Below are positions 32,793 through 41,748 of a stretch of 64,000 nt of DNA, piece by piece. The DNA is taken from the NCBI RefSeq assembly GCF_000772045.1, contig NZ_CP009754.1, forward strand, positions 434,001 through 498,000, given 5' to 3'. The number at the start of each line of letters is the position of its first letter. The first letter of the stretch is position 1. The stretch comes from Streptomyces sp. CCM_MD2014. GTDB lineage: Bacteria; Actinomycetota; Actinomycetes; Streptomycetales; Streptomycetaceae. The notes beneath the pieces were generated by a model. It made no database searches. It was not told the DNA's origin and was given only the letters and a program-made list of their open reading frames with translations. A program made the translations under genes and the position numbers.

Positions 32793-34562
32793 TCAGGCGA
32801 CCTGGCCGCTGTGCAGTGCGCTGTATGCCCCTCCTCCGGCGAGGAGTTCCTCGTGCGTGCCGGTCTCCAGGATGCGGCCCTCACCCATCACCACGATCCG
32901 GTCCGCGCCCCGCACGGTGGACAGCCGGTGCGCGACGACAAACGTGGTGCGCCCGCGCAGCAGCCGGGCCAGTGCCTGCTGGACCAGCGCCTCCGAGCGG
33001 GTGTCCAGCGCCGAGGTCGCCTCGTCCAGAATCAGCACCCGGGGGTCGCGGATCAGGGCGCGGGCGATGGCGAGGCGCTGGCGCTGGCCGCCGGACAGCC
33101 TGGCCCCGTGCTCCCCGACCAGGGTGTCCAGGCCCCGCGGCAGCCGGTCGACGAACTCCAGGGCGTTGGCGTCGCGCAGGGCGGCGCGCACCGTCTCCTC
33201 GTCGGCGTCGTCCATGCCGTAGGCGACGTTCTCCCGGATCGTGCCGTCGAACAGGATCGACTCCTGCGGCACCACCGAGACGAAGCGTCGGTAGGTGCGC
33301 AGGTCGAGGGTGTTCATGTCGGTGCCGTCGAGCAGCAGCCGGCCCGAGGTCGGCCGCAGGAAGCCGATCACCAGGTTGAGCACGGTGGACTTGCCGGCGC
33401 CGGACGCGCCCACCAGGGCGATGGTCTCACCGGGTTCGACGGAGAGGGTGAAATCGCTGACGGCGGGCCGGCCGTCGCTCTCGTAGACGTGCCCGACCCC
33501 CTCGAAGGTGACGGCTCCGCGCAGCGAGGTCAGCTCCGCCTTGCCCTCGTTGTCCTCGAGTTCGGGCGCCTGGAGCACCTCGCCGACCGAACGGACGGAC
33601 TCCAGGCCCTTGGTGATGACCGGGGCGAGGCCCGCCAGCGTCGTCGTGGAGTTGGTGAGGGTGGTCAGGAAGGCGCTGAGCATCACGACGTCGCCGGCGG
33701 TGACTCCCCAGACGTCGTAGTAGGAGATGAGCGCGGCTCCCGCGAGGACCAGCACCCCGACCACGTTGAGCACGACCCAGGACAGCGAACCGAAGCGGCC
33801 GTTGACCAGGTCCAGGCGCATCCCGGAGGTGAGGAGCCGGTCCAGGGTGCCGTCCATGCGGCGCAGCGCCTTGCCCTCCAGGCCGTGGGCGCGGGTGACC
33901 GGGATGAGCCGGGTCATCTCGGTCACCCGGGAGGAGAGGGTCTCGACCTCGTGGCGGAAGTGTTCGTTGTGGGTCCGCAGCCGGGCGCGGAGCCTGGCCA
34001 CGAGGAGGGAGGCGGCGGGAACGACGACGAGGAAGACGGGCAGGAACTCGGGGGTGCGCACGGCGATGATGACGAGACCGCCGGTGAGGACGGTGAACGC
34101 GCCGAGGCCGGTCTCGGCGGTCTGCTGCACCATCTGTTCCACCGTCTCCACGTCCCGCACGACTTTCGCCTGCAGGACGCCCGCACTGACCCGCGAGTGG
34201 TAGCCGATGGAGAGTTGCTGCATACGCGTGCACAAGGCGGAGCGCAATGCGGTGCCCATGCGGCGCACACTGCCGTAGAGAAGGCGTACGTACAGCAGGT
34301 GCAGCGGGTAGTTGACCACCAGGATGAACATGATGATCCCGGTGCTGGCCCACAGGTCCTCGATCGGGCCGTGCTGCACCACGGTGTCGATGATGGCGGC
34401 GGTGATCAGGGGCAGCAGCCAGACGGGACTGTGCTTGACGGTGAAGACGGCGACCGCGCCCGCCAGTCGGCGACGGTCGGCGCGGAACAGGTAGACGAGG
34501 GTGCGTATCGGGTGCTCGCCCCGGTAGCGGTGGTCGAGCGGCTTTTCGGGCGGCGACGCCAT
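32793..34562 (-). CDS. ABC transporter, fused membrane and ATPase domains (exporter type)
   Basis: 589-residue half-transporter. Residues about 20-320 hold six membrane helices (ABC type 1 exporter fold). The nucleotide-binding domain has Walker A GASGAGKS, Q-loop VVPQESILFDGTIRENV, signature LSGGQRQRLAIARAL, Walker B VLILDEAT and H-loop VAHRLST, all intact. It probably works as a homodimer exporting a lipid, peptide or drug. The ATG follows AGGAGG. An inverted repeat with a LacI-like core lies just upstream. There is no accessory gene in the operon, so the substrate cannot be told. Confidence 0.92.
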   Translation of the reverse strand: MASPPEKPLDHRYRGEHPIRTLVYLFRADRRRLAGAVAVFTVKHSPVWLLPLITAAIIDTVVQHGPIEDLWASTGIIMFILVVNYPLHLLYVRLLYGSVRRMGTALRSALCTRMQQLSIGYHSRVSAGVLQAKVVRDVETVEQMVQQTAETGLGAFTVLTGGLVIIAVRTPEFLPVFLVVVPAASLLVARLRARLRTHNEHFRHEVETLSSRVTEMTRLIPVTRAHGLEGKALRRMDGTLDRLLTSGMRLDLVNGRFGSLSWVVLNVVGVLVLAGAALISYYDVWGVTAGDVVMLSAFLTTLTNSTTTLAGLAPVITKGLESVRSVGEVLQAPELEDNEGKAELTSLRGAVTFEGVGHVYESDGRPAVSDFTLSVEPGETIALVGASGAGKSTVLNLVIGFLRPTSGRLLLDGTDMNTLDLRTYRRFVSVVPQESILFDGTIRENVAYGMDDADEETVRAALRDANALEFVDRLPRGLDTLVGEHGARLSGGQRQRLAIARALIRDPRVLILDEATSALDTRSEALVQQALARLLRGRTTFVVAHRLSTVRGADRIVVMGEGRILETGTHEELLAGGGAYSALHSGQVA

Positions 34563-34590
34563 CGGCGTGGTCCTCCTGGTGACCGAGTGG

Positions 34591-34617
34591 GGAAAGCGCT
34601 TGCTTCCCGCGCTTTCC
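34591..34617. promoter_or_regulatory. Inverted repeat with LacI-like core upstream of the ABC transporter
   Basis: GGAAAGCGC (34591-34599) and GCGCTTTCC (34609-34617) are perfect 9-bp arms with a 9-nt spacer. The AAGCGCTT at the left arm resembles LacI-family operator cores. It begins 29 bp before the start codon. Confidence 0.45.
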
Positions 34618-34692
34618 TACCCCGTCGGCCAGGAGTACGCCACACCGTTCCGCACCGTGGAAGGCCGGTGAAGACCCTGGCGGGCCGAGAAG

Positions 34693-34731
34693 GGGACCCG
34701 CGCCTTCTCCCCCGTGGAGGGCGCGGGTCCC
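34693..34731. terminator. Terminator after the HEAT-like protein gene
   Basis: GGGACCCGCGCC (34693-34704) pairs perfectly with GGCGCGGGTCCC (34720-34731) across a 15-nt loop. It lies 30 bp past the stop of the reverse-strand gene ending at 34761 and upstream of the ABC gene. Confidence 0.7.
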
Positions 34732-34760
34732 GGTCTCCTCGGTCCTCGAGTGTGCGGGGG

Positions 34761-35306
34761 TCAGTCCCGGAGGGTGCGGGCGAGTTCGGTGCTGGCGCGC
34801 ATGATCTCGGTGTCGTCCTCGGCCAGCAGCCGCTCCAGCCCGTCCCGCCGGGCGCGGACGGCCTGCCGGGCCGCACGCTCCCAGGCCACCGGGTTCTCAC
34901 GGTGGTTGAGCAGCTTCGGGTAGACGGTGGCGGTGGTCTCCCACTGCCGGGCGTCGGCGATGTTCTTCAGCAGCTGGATGATCTGCGCCCGGCAGCTCAC
35001 CTGGGGCCGCTGTGCCAGCTCCCACAGGAAGGGCACGGTCGCGGCGGTCGCCTGCTCGACGACGAAGCCGTACTGGCAGATGCGCTTGCGCAGGTCGCCG
35101 AGGGCGGCACGGGCGGTTTCGGCGTCGCCCCGGGCCACCTTGCGCAACAGCCGGGGAATGGCCGCCGCCGAGCCGGTGGAGTCCTGGATGTCGCCCCAGG
35201 GCACGCCGTCCAGGCCGGCGAGCAGGGCGGTGGTGCGGTGCGCGCCGGGTGGCGCGTGACGGTCGGGGCGCTGGATGCTCGGCTCGGGTGTCGGAGCGCT
35301 GCGCAT
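34761..35306 (-). CDS. Helical (HEAT-like) protein of unknown function
   Basis: 181 residues, mostly alpha-helical. After a disordered N-terminus there are repeated helical pairs: IPRLLRKVARGDAETARAAL, DLRKRICQYGFVVEQATAAT, VPFLWELAQRPQVSCRAQII, QLLKNIADARQW and WERAARQAVRARRDGLERLL. The pattern resembles HEAT/ARM-type proteins seen in Streptomyces genomes. The ATG has GGAAGGG about 9 nt upstream. Downstream of, and on the same strand as, the HATPase gene (28 bp), so possibly co-transcribed. Confidence 0.72.
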   Translation of the reverse strand: MRSAPTPEPSIQRPDRHAPPGAHRTTALLAGLDGVPWGDIQDSTGSAAAIPRLLRKVARGDAETARAALGDLRKRICQYGFVVEQATAATVPFLWELAQRPQVSCRAQIIQLLKNIADARQWETTATVYPKLLNHRENPVAWERAARQAVRARRDGLERLLAEDDTEIMRASTELARTLRD

Positions 35307-35334
35307 GGTGTGGGGCCCTTCCGCGGCAGTCGGG

Positions 35335-35913
35335 TCAGGTGAGGGGACGGGTCGACAACGTGGCCCAGACCGTCTTGCCCGCCGGAGGACGCGGGACCCA
35401 GCCCCACTCCTCCGCGAGCGCGTCGACGATGCACAGGCCGCGTCCGTGCTCCCGGAGTGCGGAGCCTTCGGACGGGTTGAACACGGGCGCGTCGTCCCCG
35501 GGGTCGGCGACGGTCAGGGTGAACCGGGCCGGGCCCAGGGCGAGCCCGAGCCTGACCTCCGGCACGCCGGCCGCAGCCGACGGCACCGCGTGCGTCACGG
35601 CGTTGGAGACCAGTTCGGTGACCACGAGGACCGCGTCGTCACCGCGGTGTTCGAGCGACCACCCGCGCAGCGTCTCCCGCGTGAAGACCCGCGCCCGGGC
35701 GAATCCCTCCCGGCTGCACGCGACGCGCAGCACGGCGGAGGCCGGCCCGCCGCCGAGGGCGGGACGGCTCCTGCAGGAGGGGGACAGCGACCGGTCGGTC
35801 CGGTCGACGGCCTCTCGCGCCGAGTGGGGGAGCCCTGTCCGGCGGCTCGCCGCGCCTGCCTCCGACACGGGTTCGCCGGGCGACCGGAGCGTTGGATGCG
35901 CAGGTGACGGCAC
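35335..35913 (-). CDS. HATPase_c anti-sigma-factor-like ATP-binding protein
   Basis: 192 residues. Residues about 70-185 are a GHKL ATPase of the RsbW/SpoIIAB type: N-box VLVVTELVSNAVTHAV, D-box LTVADPGDDAP and G-box ALREHGRGLCIVDALAEEWG. The first 60 residues are low-complexity. In Streptomyces such proteins pair with DUF397 and Xre proteins (whiJ/abaA-like loci), as here, where those two genes lie divergent and adjacent. The GTG follows GGGAG. It may regulate a sigma factor or the Xre protein. Confidence 0.85.
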   Translation of the reverse strand: MPSPAHPTLRSPGEPVSEAGAASRRTGLPHSAREAVDRTDRSLSPSCRSRPALGGGPASAVLRVACSREGFARARVFTRETLRGWSLEHRGDDAVLVVTELVSNAVTHAVPSAAAGVPEVRLGLALGPARFTLTVADPGDDAPVFNPSEGSALREHGRGLCIVDALAEEWGWVPRPPAGKTVWATLSTRPLT

Positions 35914-36094
35914 AGCATCTCCCTGATGCGACGTCAGAACGGGACCTCAACCGGGGGGTTGACGCCACAGCTATTATCCACGCTTAGAGCGCTCGCGTGC
36001 AATTGCACGAGAAATTGCGCGAAAAAAGTCGGATGGGGGCGCTCGGGGACCGGCACGGCCCGGTCCGCTCCCCCCGAACAGCAAGGAGACCGCG

Positions 36095-36322
36095 GTGCCA
36101 CCAGTGCGCAACGGAGTGCAGGCCAGCTTGTTGGACGCCTGCTGGAAGAAGAGTCGGCACAGCAACGCCGAGGGCAACTGCGTGGAGGTGGCCCTCGTGG
36201 ACGGAGGCATCGCGATGCGCAACTCCCGTTATCCGGACGGTCCCGCGCTCGTCTACACGCCGGCCGAGGTGGCCGCCTTCCTCGCCGGGGCGAAGGACGG
36301 CGAGTTCGACCACCTGCTGTAG
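36095..36322 (+). CDS. DUF397 protein
   Basis: 75 residues with the DUF397 signature: WKKSRHSNAEGNCVEVALVD, GIAMRNSRYPDGPALVYTPA and EVAAFLAGAKDGEFD. DUF397 proteins are small partners of DUF5753 Xre regulators in Streptomyces, and the Xre gene lies 122 bp downstream. The GTG start follows AAGGAG. It probably modulates the DNA binding of that regulator, as with WhiJ-like pairs. Confidence 0.9.
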   Translation: MPPVRNGVQASLLDACWKKSRHSNAEGNCVEVALVDGGIAMRNSRYPDGPALVYTPAEVAAFLAGAKDGEFDHLL

Positions 36323-36443
36323 GGCGGGGCGGCGCGGCGGCCCAAACGGAGCCCAACTACCCGATTTCTACAGGCGGATGCGGCGGACACCCATGGGATG
36401 AGATAGTGTTCCCTTCAAGTCTGCCGGTCTGCTGGGAGTCAGG

Positions 36444-37367
36444 ATGTCCGCCGCGTCGCATCGCATCTCCCGTCTCGAGCCCTACCTGGAGCGGGCCGAG
36501 CCTGCTCCGACCCTGCTGAAGATGCTCGTCGGCGTCCAGCTGGCGGGTTTCCGCGAGGACGCCGGCCTCTCCCAGGACCAGGCCGCCCGCGCCGTGGGGT
36601 TCAGCGGCGCGAAGCTCTCGCGCATCGAGTCGGGCAAGGGCCGCAAACCTCCCACGGAGACCGACGTACGCGCGCTCCTCGAGCGGTACGGCACCGATGC
36701 CTACGAGGCCTCGGTCCTGCTCAAGCTGTTGCGGCGGGCCGGGGAACCGGGCTGGTGGCAGCGGTACGACAAGCGCCTGATGCCCGAGTGGTTCGACCGC
36801 CTGGTCGGCCTTCAGGAGGCCGCGTCGACCATCCGTACCTTCGAGATCCAGTACGTCCCCGGTCTGCTTCAGACCCCCGCCTACACCGAGGCCGTGGTCG
36901 AGCGCGGCCTGCCCAACGCTCCCGCGGCAGAAGTCCGGCGCCGCGTCGAACTGCGCAAGCGCCGCGCGGAGTTGCTGAGCCGCGCCGACGCCCCGCAACT
37001 GTGGGCGATCATCGACGAGTCCGTGCTGCTGCGCGTGCTGGGCAGCCGCGAGGTCATGCGGGAGCAGCTGGAGCACCTCGTCGCGATGACGGAGAAGCCC
37101 CATGTGACGCTGCAGATCGTGCCGCTGGACGTGACGAACGCGTCGGCGCCCGCGATTCCCGTCACCTATCTGCGTTTCGGCGGCGCCGATCTGCCCGACG
37201 TGGTCTACCTGGAGCACATCGGGAGCGCCAACTTCCTGGAGGACCGGGACGAGACCGAGCAGTACCGGGTCGCGCTGGACCGGCTGGCCGACGAGGCGCT
37301 GACACCGCGCGAGTCACTGAACCGGCTGCGCGAGACGATCGCGATGCGCTACGCCGTCGGCAAGTAG
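36444..37367 (+). CDS. Xre-family regulator with DUF5753 domain (WhiJ-like)
   Basis: 307 residues. The Xre helix-turn-helix is at about 32-86 (LAGFREDAGLSQDQAARAVG, FSGAKLSRIESGKGRKPP). The DUF5753 sensory domain follows (IRTFEIQYVPGLLQTPAYTE, ADAPQLWAIIDESVLLRVLG, LVAMTEKPHVTLQIVPL, DVVYLEHIGSANFLEDRDET). The ATG has GGGAG a few bases upstream. Together with the DUF397 gene and the divergent HATPase gene it forms a typical Streptomyces whiJ-like module controlling development or antibiotic genes; its targets are unknown. Confidence 0.92.
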   Translation: MSAASHRISRLEPYLERAEPAPTLLKMLVGVQLAGFREDAGLSQDQAARAVGFSGAKLSRIESGKGRKPPTETDVRALLERYGTDAYEASVLLKLLRRAGEPGWWQRYDKRLMPEWFDRLVGLQEAASTIRTFEIQYVPGLLQTPAYTEAVVERGLPNAPAAEVRRRVELRKRRAELLSRADAPQLWAIIDESVLLRVLGSREVMREQLEHLVAMTEKPHVTLQIVPLDVTNASAPAIPVTYLRFGGADLPDVVYLEHIGSANFLEDRDETEQYRVALDRLADEALTPRESLNRLRETIAMRYAVGK

Positions 37368-37382
37368 CGAGCGGCAACCGCA

Positions 37383-37415
37383 CGAAGGGCCACACACGGT
37401 GCGTGTGGCCCTTCG
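37383..37415. terminator. Bidirectional terminator
   Basis: CGAAGGGCCACAC (37383-37395) pairs perfectly with GTGTGGCCCTTCG (37403-37415) across a 7-nt loop. It lies between the convergent Xre and methyltransferase genes. Confidence 0.75.
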
Positions 37416-37458
37416 AGGTGTCCGTCGCGGTGAACCGGTCCGTCGGTGCCCGCCGCGC

Positions 37459-38277
37459 TCAGCGCAGGCGCCCCAAGCCGCCGAACTCGATCCACTCGTC
37501 CGTGAGCTGGCGCGGCGCCACCTCCGTGTCCGGGCGCCAGGTGGAGACCTCCACGAGACCCGGTTCCAGGATGTCCATCCCCTCGAAGAGCGCTTCGACG
37601 TCCTTCGGCTCGCGCACCCGGCCCCAGTGGCCCTGGGTCGCCTGGTCCATGAAGTCCGTGACGAACTTCCGCACCTCGGGGTCGTCGCTGACCAGCTGGC
37701 ACATCACGGCGAAGCTGCCGGGCACGAGCCGCTCGGTCACCCGGCGGACGACGGCCTGGGGCCCGTCGGTGTCGCTGTCCGGGATGCAGTGGAAGACCGA
37801 GTTGAACAGCACGGCGACCGGCTGCGAGAAGTCGATCAGGCGCTGGGTGTCCGGGTGGGAGAAGATCTCCTCGGTCGCGCGCATGTCGGCGTGTATGACC
37901 GCGGTCTGGTCGTTCTGGTCGAGCAGCGCCCGGCCGTGGACCAGGACCATCGGGTCGTTGTCGACGTAGACGACGCGGGACTCGGGGGCGACGCGCTGGG
38001 CGATCTGGTGCACGTTGTCCTGGGTGGGCAGGCCGGAGCCGTGGTCCAGGAACTGGCGGATGCCGTAGTCCTCGGCCAGGACGCGGACGACGCGCTGGAG
38101 GAATCGCCGGTTGTTCAGCGCCAGCCGACGCGTACTGGGGACGACCTTGTCGAGTTCACCGACGGCCGCCCGGTCGGCAGCGTAGTTGTCCTTGCCGCCC
38201 AGATAGAAATCGTACATACGCGCCGCTGTGGGCACGTTGGCGTCGATCTCCGTGGACAGCTGCTTGTCGGCTTGCAT
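37459..38277 (-). CDS. SAM-dependent methyltransferase (DUF574 / Methyltransf_19)
   Basis: 272 residues. Family markers are NVPTAARMYDFYLGGKDNYA, GIRQFLDHGSGLPTQDNVHQ with VVYVDNDPMVLVHGRALL (SAM-binding motif I and II), and LLDFSQPVAVLFNSVFHCIP-type motif IV (here LIDFSQPVAVLFNSVFHCIP). Many paralogues occur in each Streptomyces genome with unknown substrates. The ATG at 38277 follows GGGGGA and is preferred over an upstream in-frame ATG at 38331. Divergent regulation is not evident; a 47-nt hairpin lies behind it, next to the liv operon. Confidence 0.9.
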   Translation of the reverse strand: MQADKQLSTEIDANVPTAARMYDFYLGGKDNYAADRAAVGELDKVVPSTRRLALNNRRFLQRVVRVLAEDYGIRQFLDHGSGLPTQDNVHQIAQRVAPESRVVYVDNDPMVLVHGRALLDQNDQTAVIHADMRATEEIFSHPDTQRLIDFSQPVAVLFNSVFHCIPDSDTDGPQAVVRRVTERLVPGSFAVMCQLVSDDPEVRKFVTDFMDQATQGHWGRVREPKDVEALFEGMDILEPGLVEVSTWRPDTEVAPRQLTDEWIEFGGLGRLR

Positions 38278-38370
38278 CGTTCCCCCAGCTCCGTACGGGC
38301 GCCAACTGGACTGGCATGACAGACAGTACATCCTAAAGACCTAGTGGTCAGCCAAACCAGAGGCCGGATT

Positions 38371-38417
38371 CAGTGGCCGCCAAGTCGTCTGTCACGACGT
38401 TCAGTTGGCGGCCACTG
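38371..38417 (-). terminator. Terminator of the branched-chain-type ABC operon
   Basis: CAGTGGCCGCCAA (38371-38383) pairs perfectly with TTGGCGGCCACTG (38405-38417). An inner GTCGT/ACGAC pair extends the hairpin. It lies 8 bp past the stop at 38425. Confidence 0.75.
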
Positions 38418-38424
38418 GACCGGG

Positions 38425-39705
38425 TCAGCCGCGCGCGGCCAGATACGCGTCCACTCCGGCCGCCTTGTGTGCCTCCTCCACGCCGGCCAGACCGCCCAGC
38501 GCCTTTGCGTCGGGCTTGAGCACATAGGTGGACCGGCTGGCCGGCGCGGTCACGTAGGTGAAGTTCTGCGGGGTGCCGAGTCCGGTGTCGGCGTTCTTCT
38601 GCGAGCGGTGCGCCTTGACCACGTCCTGCCGGGTGAGGCTGCCGCCCTCGCAGGCCTTCTTCAGGTCGGCCTCCATCAGCCGGGCGGCGTTGTAGCCGGA
38701 GAGCACGCCGGAGTCGACGGGCTCGCCCGGGTACGCCTTCTGGTAGGAGGCGGCCATCTTCTTGACGCCCGGCAGGTCGGAGCTGACCGCCGGTGCGGCG
38801 CTGACCACGTGGACCATGGCCTCCAGGGCCGGCGCCGCGGGTGTCTTCAGCAGCTGGGGGGCGTAGCCGGGCGCGCTGGTGACGATCGGCACCTTCAGGC
38901 CGCGGGCCGCGGCCACTCCGGCGAGGGAGGCGGTCTGGGCGGGGCCGGCACTGATCAGGACCGCCTTGACCCCGGCCTTGCTCAGCGCGGACACCTGCGC
39001 GGTCAGATCGGTGTCCGTGGCCTTGATCTTCTGCCCGACGACCTTCATCCCCGCCTGCTCGGCGGCCCATTCGGAGCCCTCCAGCGCGTTGGCGCCGTAG
39101 TCGCCCTCGAAGTAGACGTGACCGATCGTGTCGCCCTTGGCCAGCTTCTCGGTGCGGGTGAGGAAGTCGACCGCGGCGATCATGTCGATGTCGTAGGTGG
39201 TGCCGAGGACCTGGACGGAGTCCCGGCCGAGCAGGGAGGCCGCCCAGGCCTGCGGGAAGGTGAGCATGTGGTCCCGCTCAATGTCGTCGAGCAGGGCGGC
39301 GACCACCGGGGAGCCGATCACCTGGGGCAGGGCGACGACGTCCGGTGCGATGTCGGCGTAGGCGGTGACCGCCTTCTGCACGTCGTAGCCGTGGTCCTTG
39401 ACGACGATCTCGACCTGGCGTCCGCAGATGCCGCCCGCGGCGTTGGTCTCGTCGGCCCACATCTGCTGGGCCTGCACGATGCTCTTGCCGAGGGTGGCGT
39501 AGGGGCCGGTGAGATCGGTCAGGGCGCCGAGTCTGATGCTCTTCTCGCTGACTCCGGGGCCGGCCTTGACGCCGTCGGCGGCGTCGTCGCCGCTCCCGCC
39601 GTCCGCCTTGGAGCTGCAGGCGGTGCCCGCGAGCAGCACGGCGGCCAGTGCCGCGGCCAGGGCGGTGGTGCGGGCGGTGCGGGGCCTGGGGTGCGTGACG
39701 TTCAC
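38425..39705 (-). CDS. Branched-chain amino acid-type ABC transporter substrate-binding lipoprotein
   Basis: 426 residues. A lipoprotein signal ends with LLAGTAC, so Cys30 is the probable lipidated residue. The mature protein has the type I periplasmic-binding fold of LivJ/AmiC-like proteins: KSIRLGALTDLTGPYATLGK, WADETNAAGGICGRQVEIVV, KDHGYDVQKAVTAYADIAPD, ATLGTTYDIDM-like hinge and DVVKAHRSQKN. The GTG at 39705 follows AAGGAG at 8 nt. It overlaps the permease stop and is the last gene of the operon. The ligand could be a branched-chain amino acid, an amide, urea or an aromatic acid. Confidence 0.9.
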   Translation of the reverse strand: MNVTHPRPRTARTTALAAALAAVLLAGTACSSKADGGSGDDAADGVKAGPGVSEKSIRLGALTDLTGPYATLGKSIVQAQQMWADETNAAGGICGRQVEIVVKDHGYDVQKAVTAYADIAPDVVALPQVIGSPVVAALLDDIERDHMLTFPQAWAASLLGRDSVQVLGTTYDIDMIAAVDFLTRTEKLAKGDTIGHVYFEGDYGANALEGSEWAAEQAGMKVVGQKIKATDTDLTAQVSALSKAGVKAVLISAGPAQTASLAGVAAARGLKVPIVTSAPGYAPQLLKTPAAPALEAMVHVVSAAPAVSSDLPGVKKMAASYQKAYPGEPVDSGVLSGYNAARLMEADLKKACEGGSLTRQDVVKAHRSQKNADTGLGTPQNFTYVTAPASRSTYVLKPDAKALGGLAGVEEAHKAAGVDAYLAARG

Positions 39706-40856
39706 GGAGTGTGCTCCTTGGCTCGTGCGGTGGTGTCGGAGGTGGCGTGGGTGGCGGTGCCGGCGGTGACCGGCCCGGTGCCGCCAGGCCGGGTGGCGGG
39801 GGGCCGGCGGCGCAGGCGGGCCCGGGTGCGGCTTGCCAGTCCGTGCAGGCCGTCGGGGGCGTAGAGGAGGATGACGACGATCGCCGCGCCGTAGAGGTAG
39901 CGGGACGCCTCGGTCGGGCCGATCGAACCGTCGCCGGAGCCGGGCGCCGCCACCAGCGGCAACTGGTCGGCGTAACGGGTCATCAGCAGGGGCAGCGCGG
40001 TGACGAAGACGGCTCCGGCGGTGGCTCCGGCCACCGAGCCGAGGCCGCCGATGACGATCATGGCGAGGTAGTCGACGGAGAGCGCGAGGGAGAAGTAGTC
40101 GGGCACCACGCGCCGGAAGGAGAGGGCGAGCAGGACGCCGGCGAGCCCCGCGTACATCGACGAGACGACGAACGCGGCCGAGCGGTACCGGGCCACGTGC
40201 ACTCCCATGACGGAGGCCGCCGTCTCGCTGTCGCGCAGGGCGACCAGGGCGCGTCCGGGCCGTCCGCGCAGCAGTCCGCGCGCGGTGAACCAGGTCACGG
40301 CGAACAGGGCGAGTCCGAGGTACCAGAGCCGCTCCTCGGCGCCGAACGGCACGCCCAGGACGGTGAGTTCCGGACCGGACTCGGCAAAGGTGAAACCGCC
40401 CAGTTCGAGGGGCGGCACCGAGCGGCCGTTGAAGCCGCCGGTGACGGAGTCCGCGGTGAGCAGGACGTGGTGGCCGAGGAAGACCAGCGCGAGGGTGGCC
40501 ACGCCGAGGTAGATGCCCTTGACGCGGCCGGCGACGGGGCTGAACAGGCCGCCCGCCGCCCCGGCGAGCAGTACGGCGAGGACGAGCGCCACGGCGGGCG
40601 GCAGCCCGGGGCCGGGCTCGCCCGCCAGCCAGACGTAGCCGTAGGCACCGACGGCGAGGAAGAAGGCGTGCCCGAGGGAGAGTTGCCCGGCGGTGCCGCT
40701 GAGCAGGCCGAGCCCGACGGCGCCGATGGCGGCGGCCATGGAGAACAGGCCGATGCGGAGCCAGAAGGCGTCCAGGTAGAAGGGCAGGGCGCACAGGAGC
40801 AGAGCGGTGAGCAGAAGCGGGCCGCGCTTGAGGAGGTGGGGTCGCGGGTCAGACAC
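39702..40856 (-). CDS. Branched-chain amino acid-type ABC permease (LivM-like)
   Basis: 384-residue integral membrane protein with about nine or ten helices. LivM motifs are LSGTAGQLSLGHAFFLAVGAY, VALRDSETAASVMGVHVARY (the EAA-like cytoplasmic loop) and YLAMIVIGGLGSVAGATAGA. The C-terminal tail of about 40 residues is Arg/Thr-rich. The GTG overlaps the end of the LivH-like gene, and its own stop overlaps the binding-protein start, so the operon is tightly coupled. Confidence 0.92.
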   Translation of the reverse strand: MSDPRPHLLKRGPLLLTALLLCALPFYLDAFWLRIGLFSMAAAIGAVGLGLLSGTAGQLSLGHAFFLAVGAYGYVWLAGEPGPGLPPAVALVLAVLLAGAAGGLFSPVAGRVKGIYLGVATLALVFLGHHVLLTADSVTGGFNGRSVPPLELGGFTFAESGPELTVLGVPFGAEERLWYLGLALFAVTWFTARGLLRGRPGRALVALRDSETAASVMGVHVARYRSAAFVVSSMYAGLAGVLLALSFRRVVPDYFSLALSVDYLAMIVIGGLGSVAGATAGAVFVTALPLLMTRYADQLPLVAAPGSGDGSIGPTEASRYLYGAAIVVILLYAPDGLHGLASRTRARLRRRPPATRPGGTGPVTAGTATHATSDTTARAKEHTP

Positions 40857-41748
40857 GGGCCGCTCCCTTCGCCGCGAAGAGTCCGGCGGGGCGCACCAGC
40901 AGGACGAGCACCATCACGGCGTACGGCGCGACGTCGCCGAAGCCCTCTCCGAGGACGTGCAGATCGGTCTGGTAGCCGGCGACGAAGGCCTCGGTGAGGC
41001 CGATCAGCATGCTGCCGACCAGGGCGCCGACCGGTGAGGTCATGCCGCCGAGGATGGCGGCCGGGAAGGCCTTCAGCGCGATCTGGCCGGTGGTGCGCTC
41101 GAGACCGGGCGCCGGGAAGGCGACCAGGAAGACGGCGGCGAGTGCCGCGAGGCCGCCGGCCAGGCACCAGGCGGCGGTGCGGACGCGGGTGAGCCGTACG
41201 CCCATGAGGGCGGCTGCCTCGCGGTCCTCGGCCGCCGCGCGCAGCGACAGGCCCCAGGGTGTGAACCGGAAGAGGGCGAAGGCGCCGCCGATGGCGACGG
41301 CTGACACGAGGATCGCGGCGATACGGCTGTCGGCCACGGTCACCGGGCCGAGGTCGGTCACGGCGGAGCCCCAGGGGTCGCCGAGCGGCAGCAGGTCTCC
41401 GCCGATGCGCCGGGCGAGGTCGGTGACCAGGACGATGTCGACGCCGATGGTGACGATGGTCTGGACGTGGGCGGCGTGCGGGTCGGTGCCCCCGGCGCGT
41501 TGCAGCACCAGCCGGTCCAGCGCCCCGGCCGCGGCGGCGGTCACGAGAACCGCGACGGCGAGCGCCCCGGCGAAGCCGATGTCGTCGTGGAGGACCGCGA
41601 CGAGGTACCCGCCGAGCAGCAGCAGCGAACCGTGGGTGAAGCTCAGGACGCCGGAGGCCTTGAAGATGGTGACGAAGCCGAGGGCGATGAGGGCGTAGAC
41701 GGACCCCAGGGCGAGGCCGCCCAGCAGGCTGTCGAGGAAGCCGGTCAT
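40849..41748 (-). CDS. Branched-chain amino acid-type ABC permease (LivH-like)
   Basis: 299 residues and about eight membrane helices. LivH signature segments are LGGLALGSVYALIALGFVTI, KASGVLSFTHGSLLLLGGYL, LSLRAAAEDREAAALMGVRL (EAA loop) and ALKAFPAAILGGMTSPVGAL. The ATG overlaps the upstream ATPase stop (ATGA), and it overlaps the LivM-like gene by 8 bp, so translation is coupled throughout. Confidence 0.92.
   Translation of the reverse strand: MTGFLDSLLGGLALGSVYALIALGFVTIFKASGVLSFTHGSLLLLGGYLVAVLHDDIGFAGALAVAVLVTAAAAGALDRLVLQRAGGTDPHAAHVQTIVTIGVDIVLVTDLARRIGGDLLPLGDPWGSAVTDLGPVTVADSRIAAILVSAVAIGGAFALFRFTPWGLSLRAAAEDREAAALMGVRLTRVRTAAWCLAGGLAALAAVFLVAFPAPGLERTTGQIALKAFPAAILGGMTSPVGALVGSMLIGLTEAFVAGYQTDLHVLGEGFGDVAPYAVMVLVLLVRPAGLFAAKGAARV

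Noticed and set aside
32811..35342. Long + strand frame over the ABC transporter region
   Set aside because: Antisense shadow of the ABC transporter, which has intact Walker and signature motifs.
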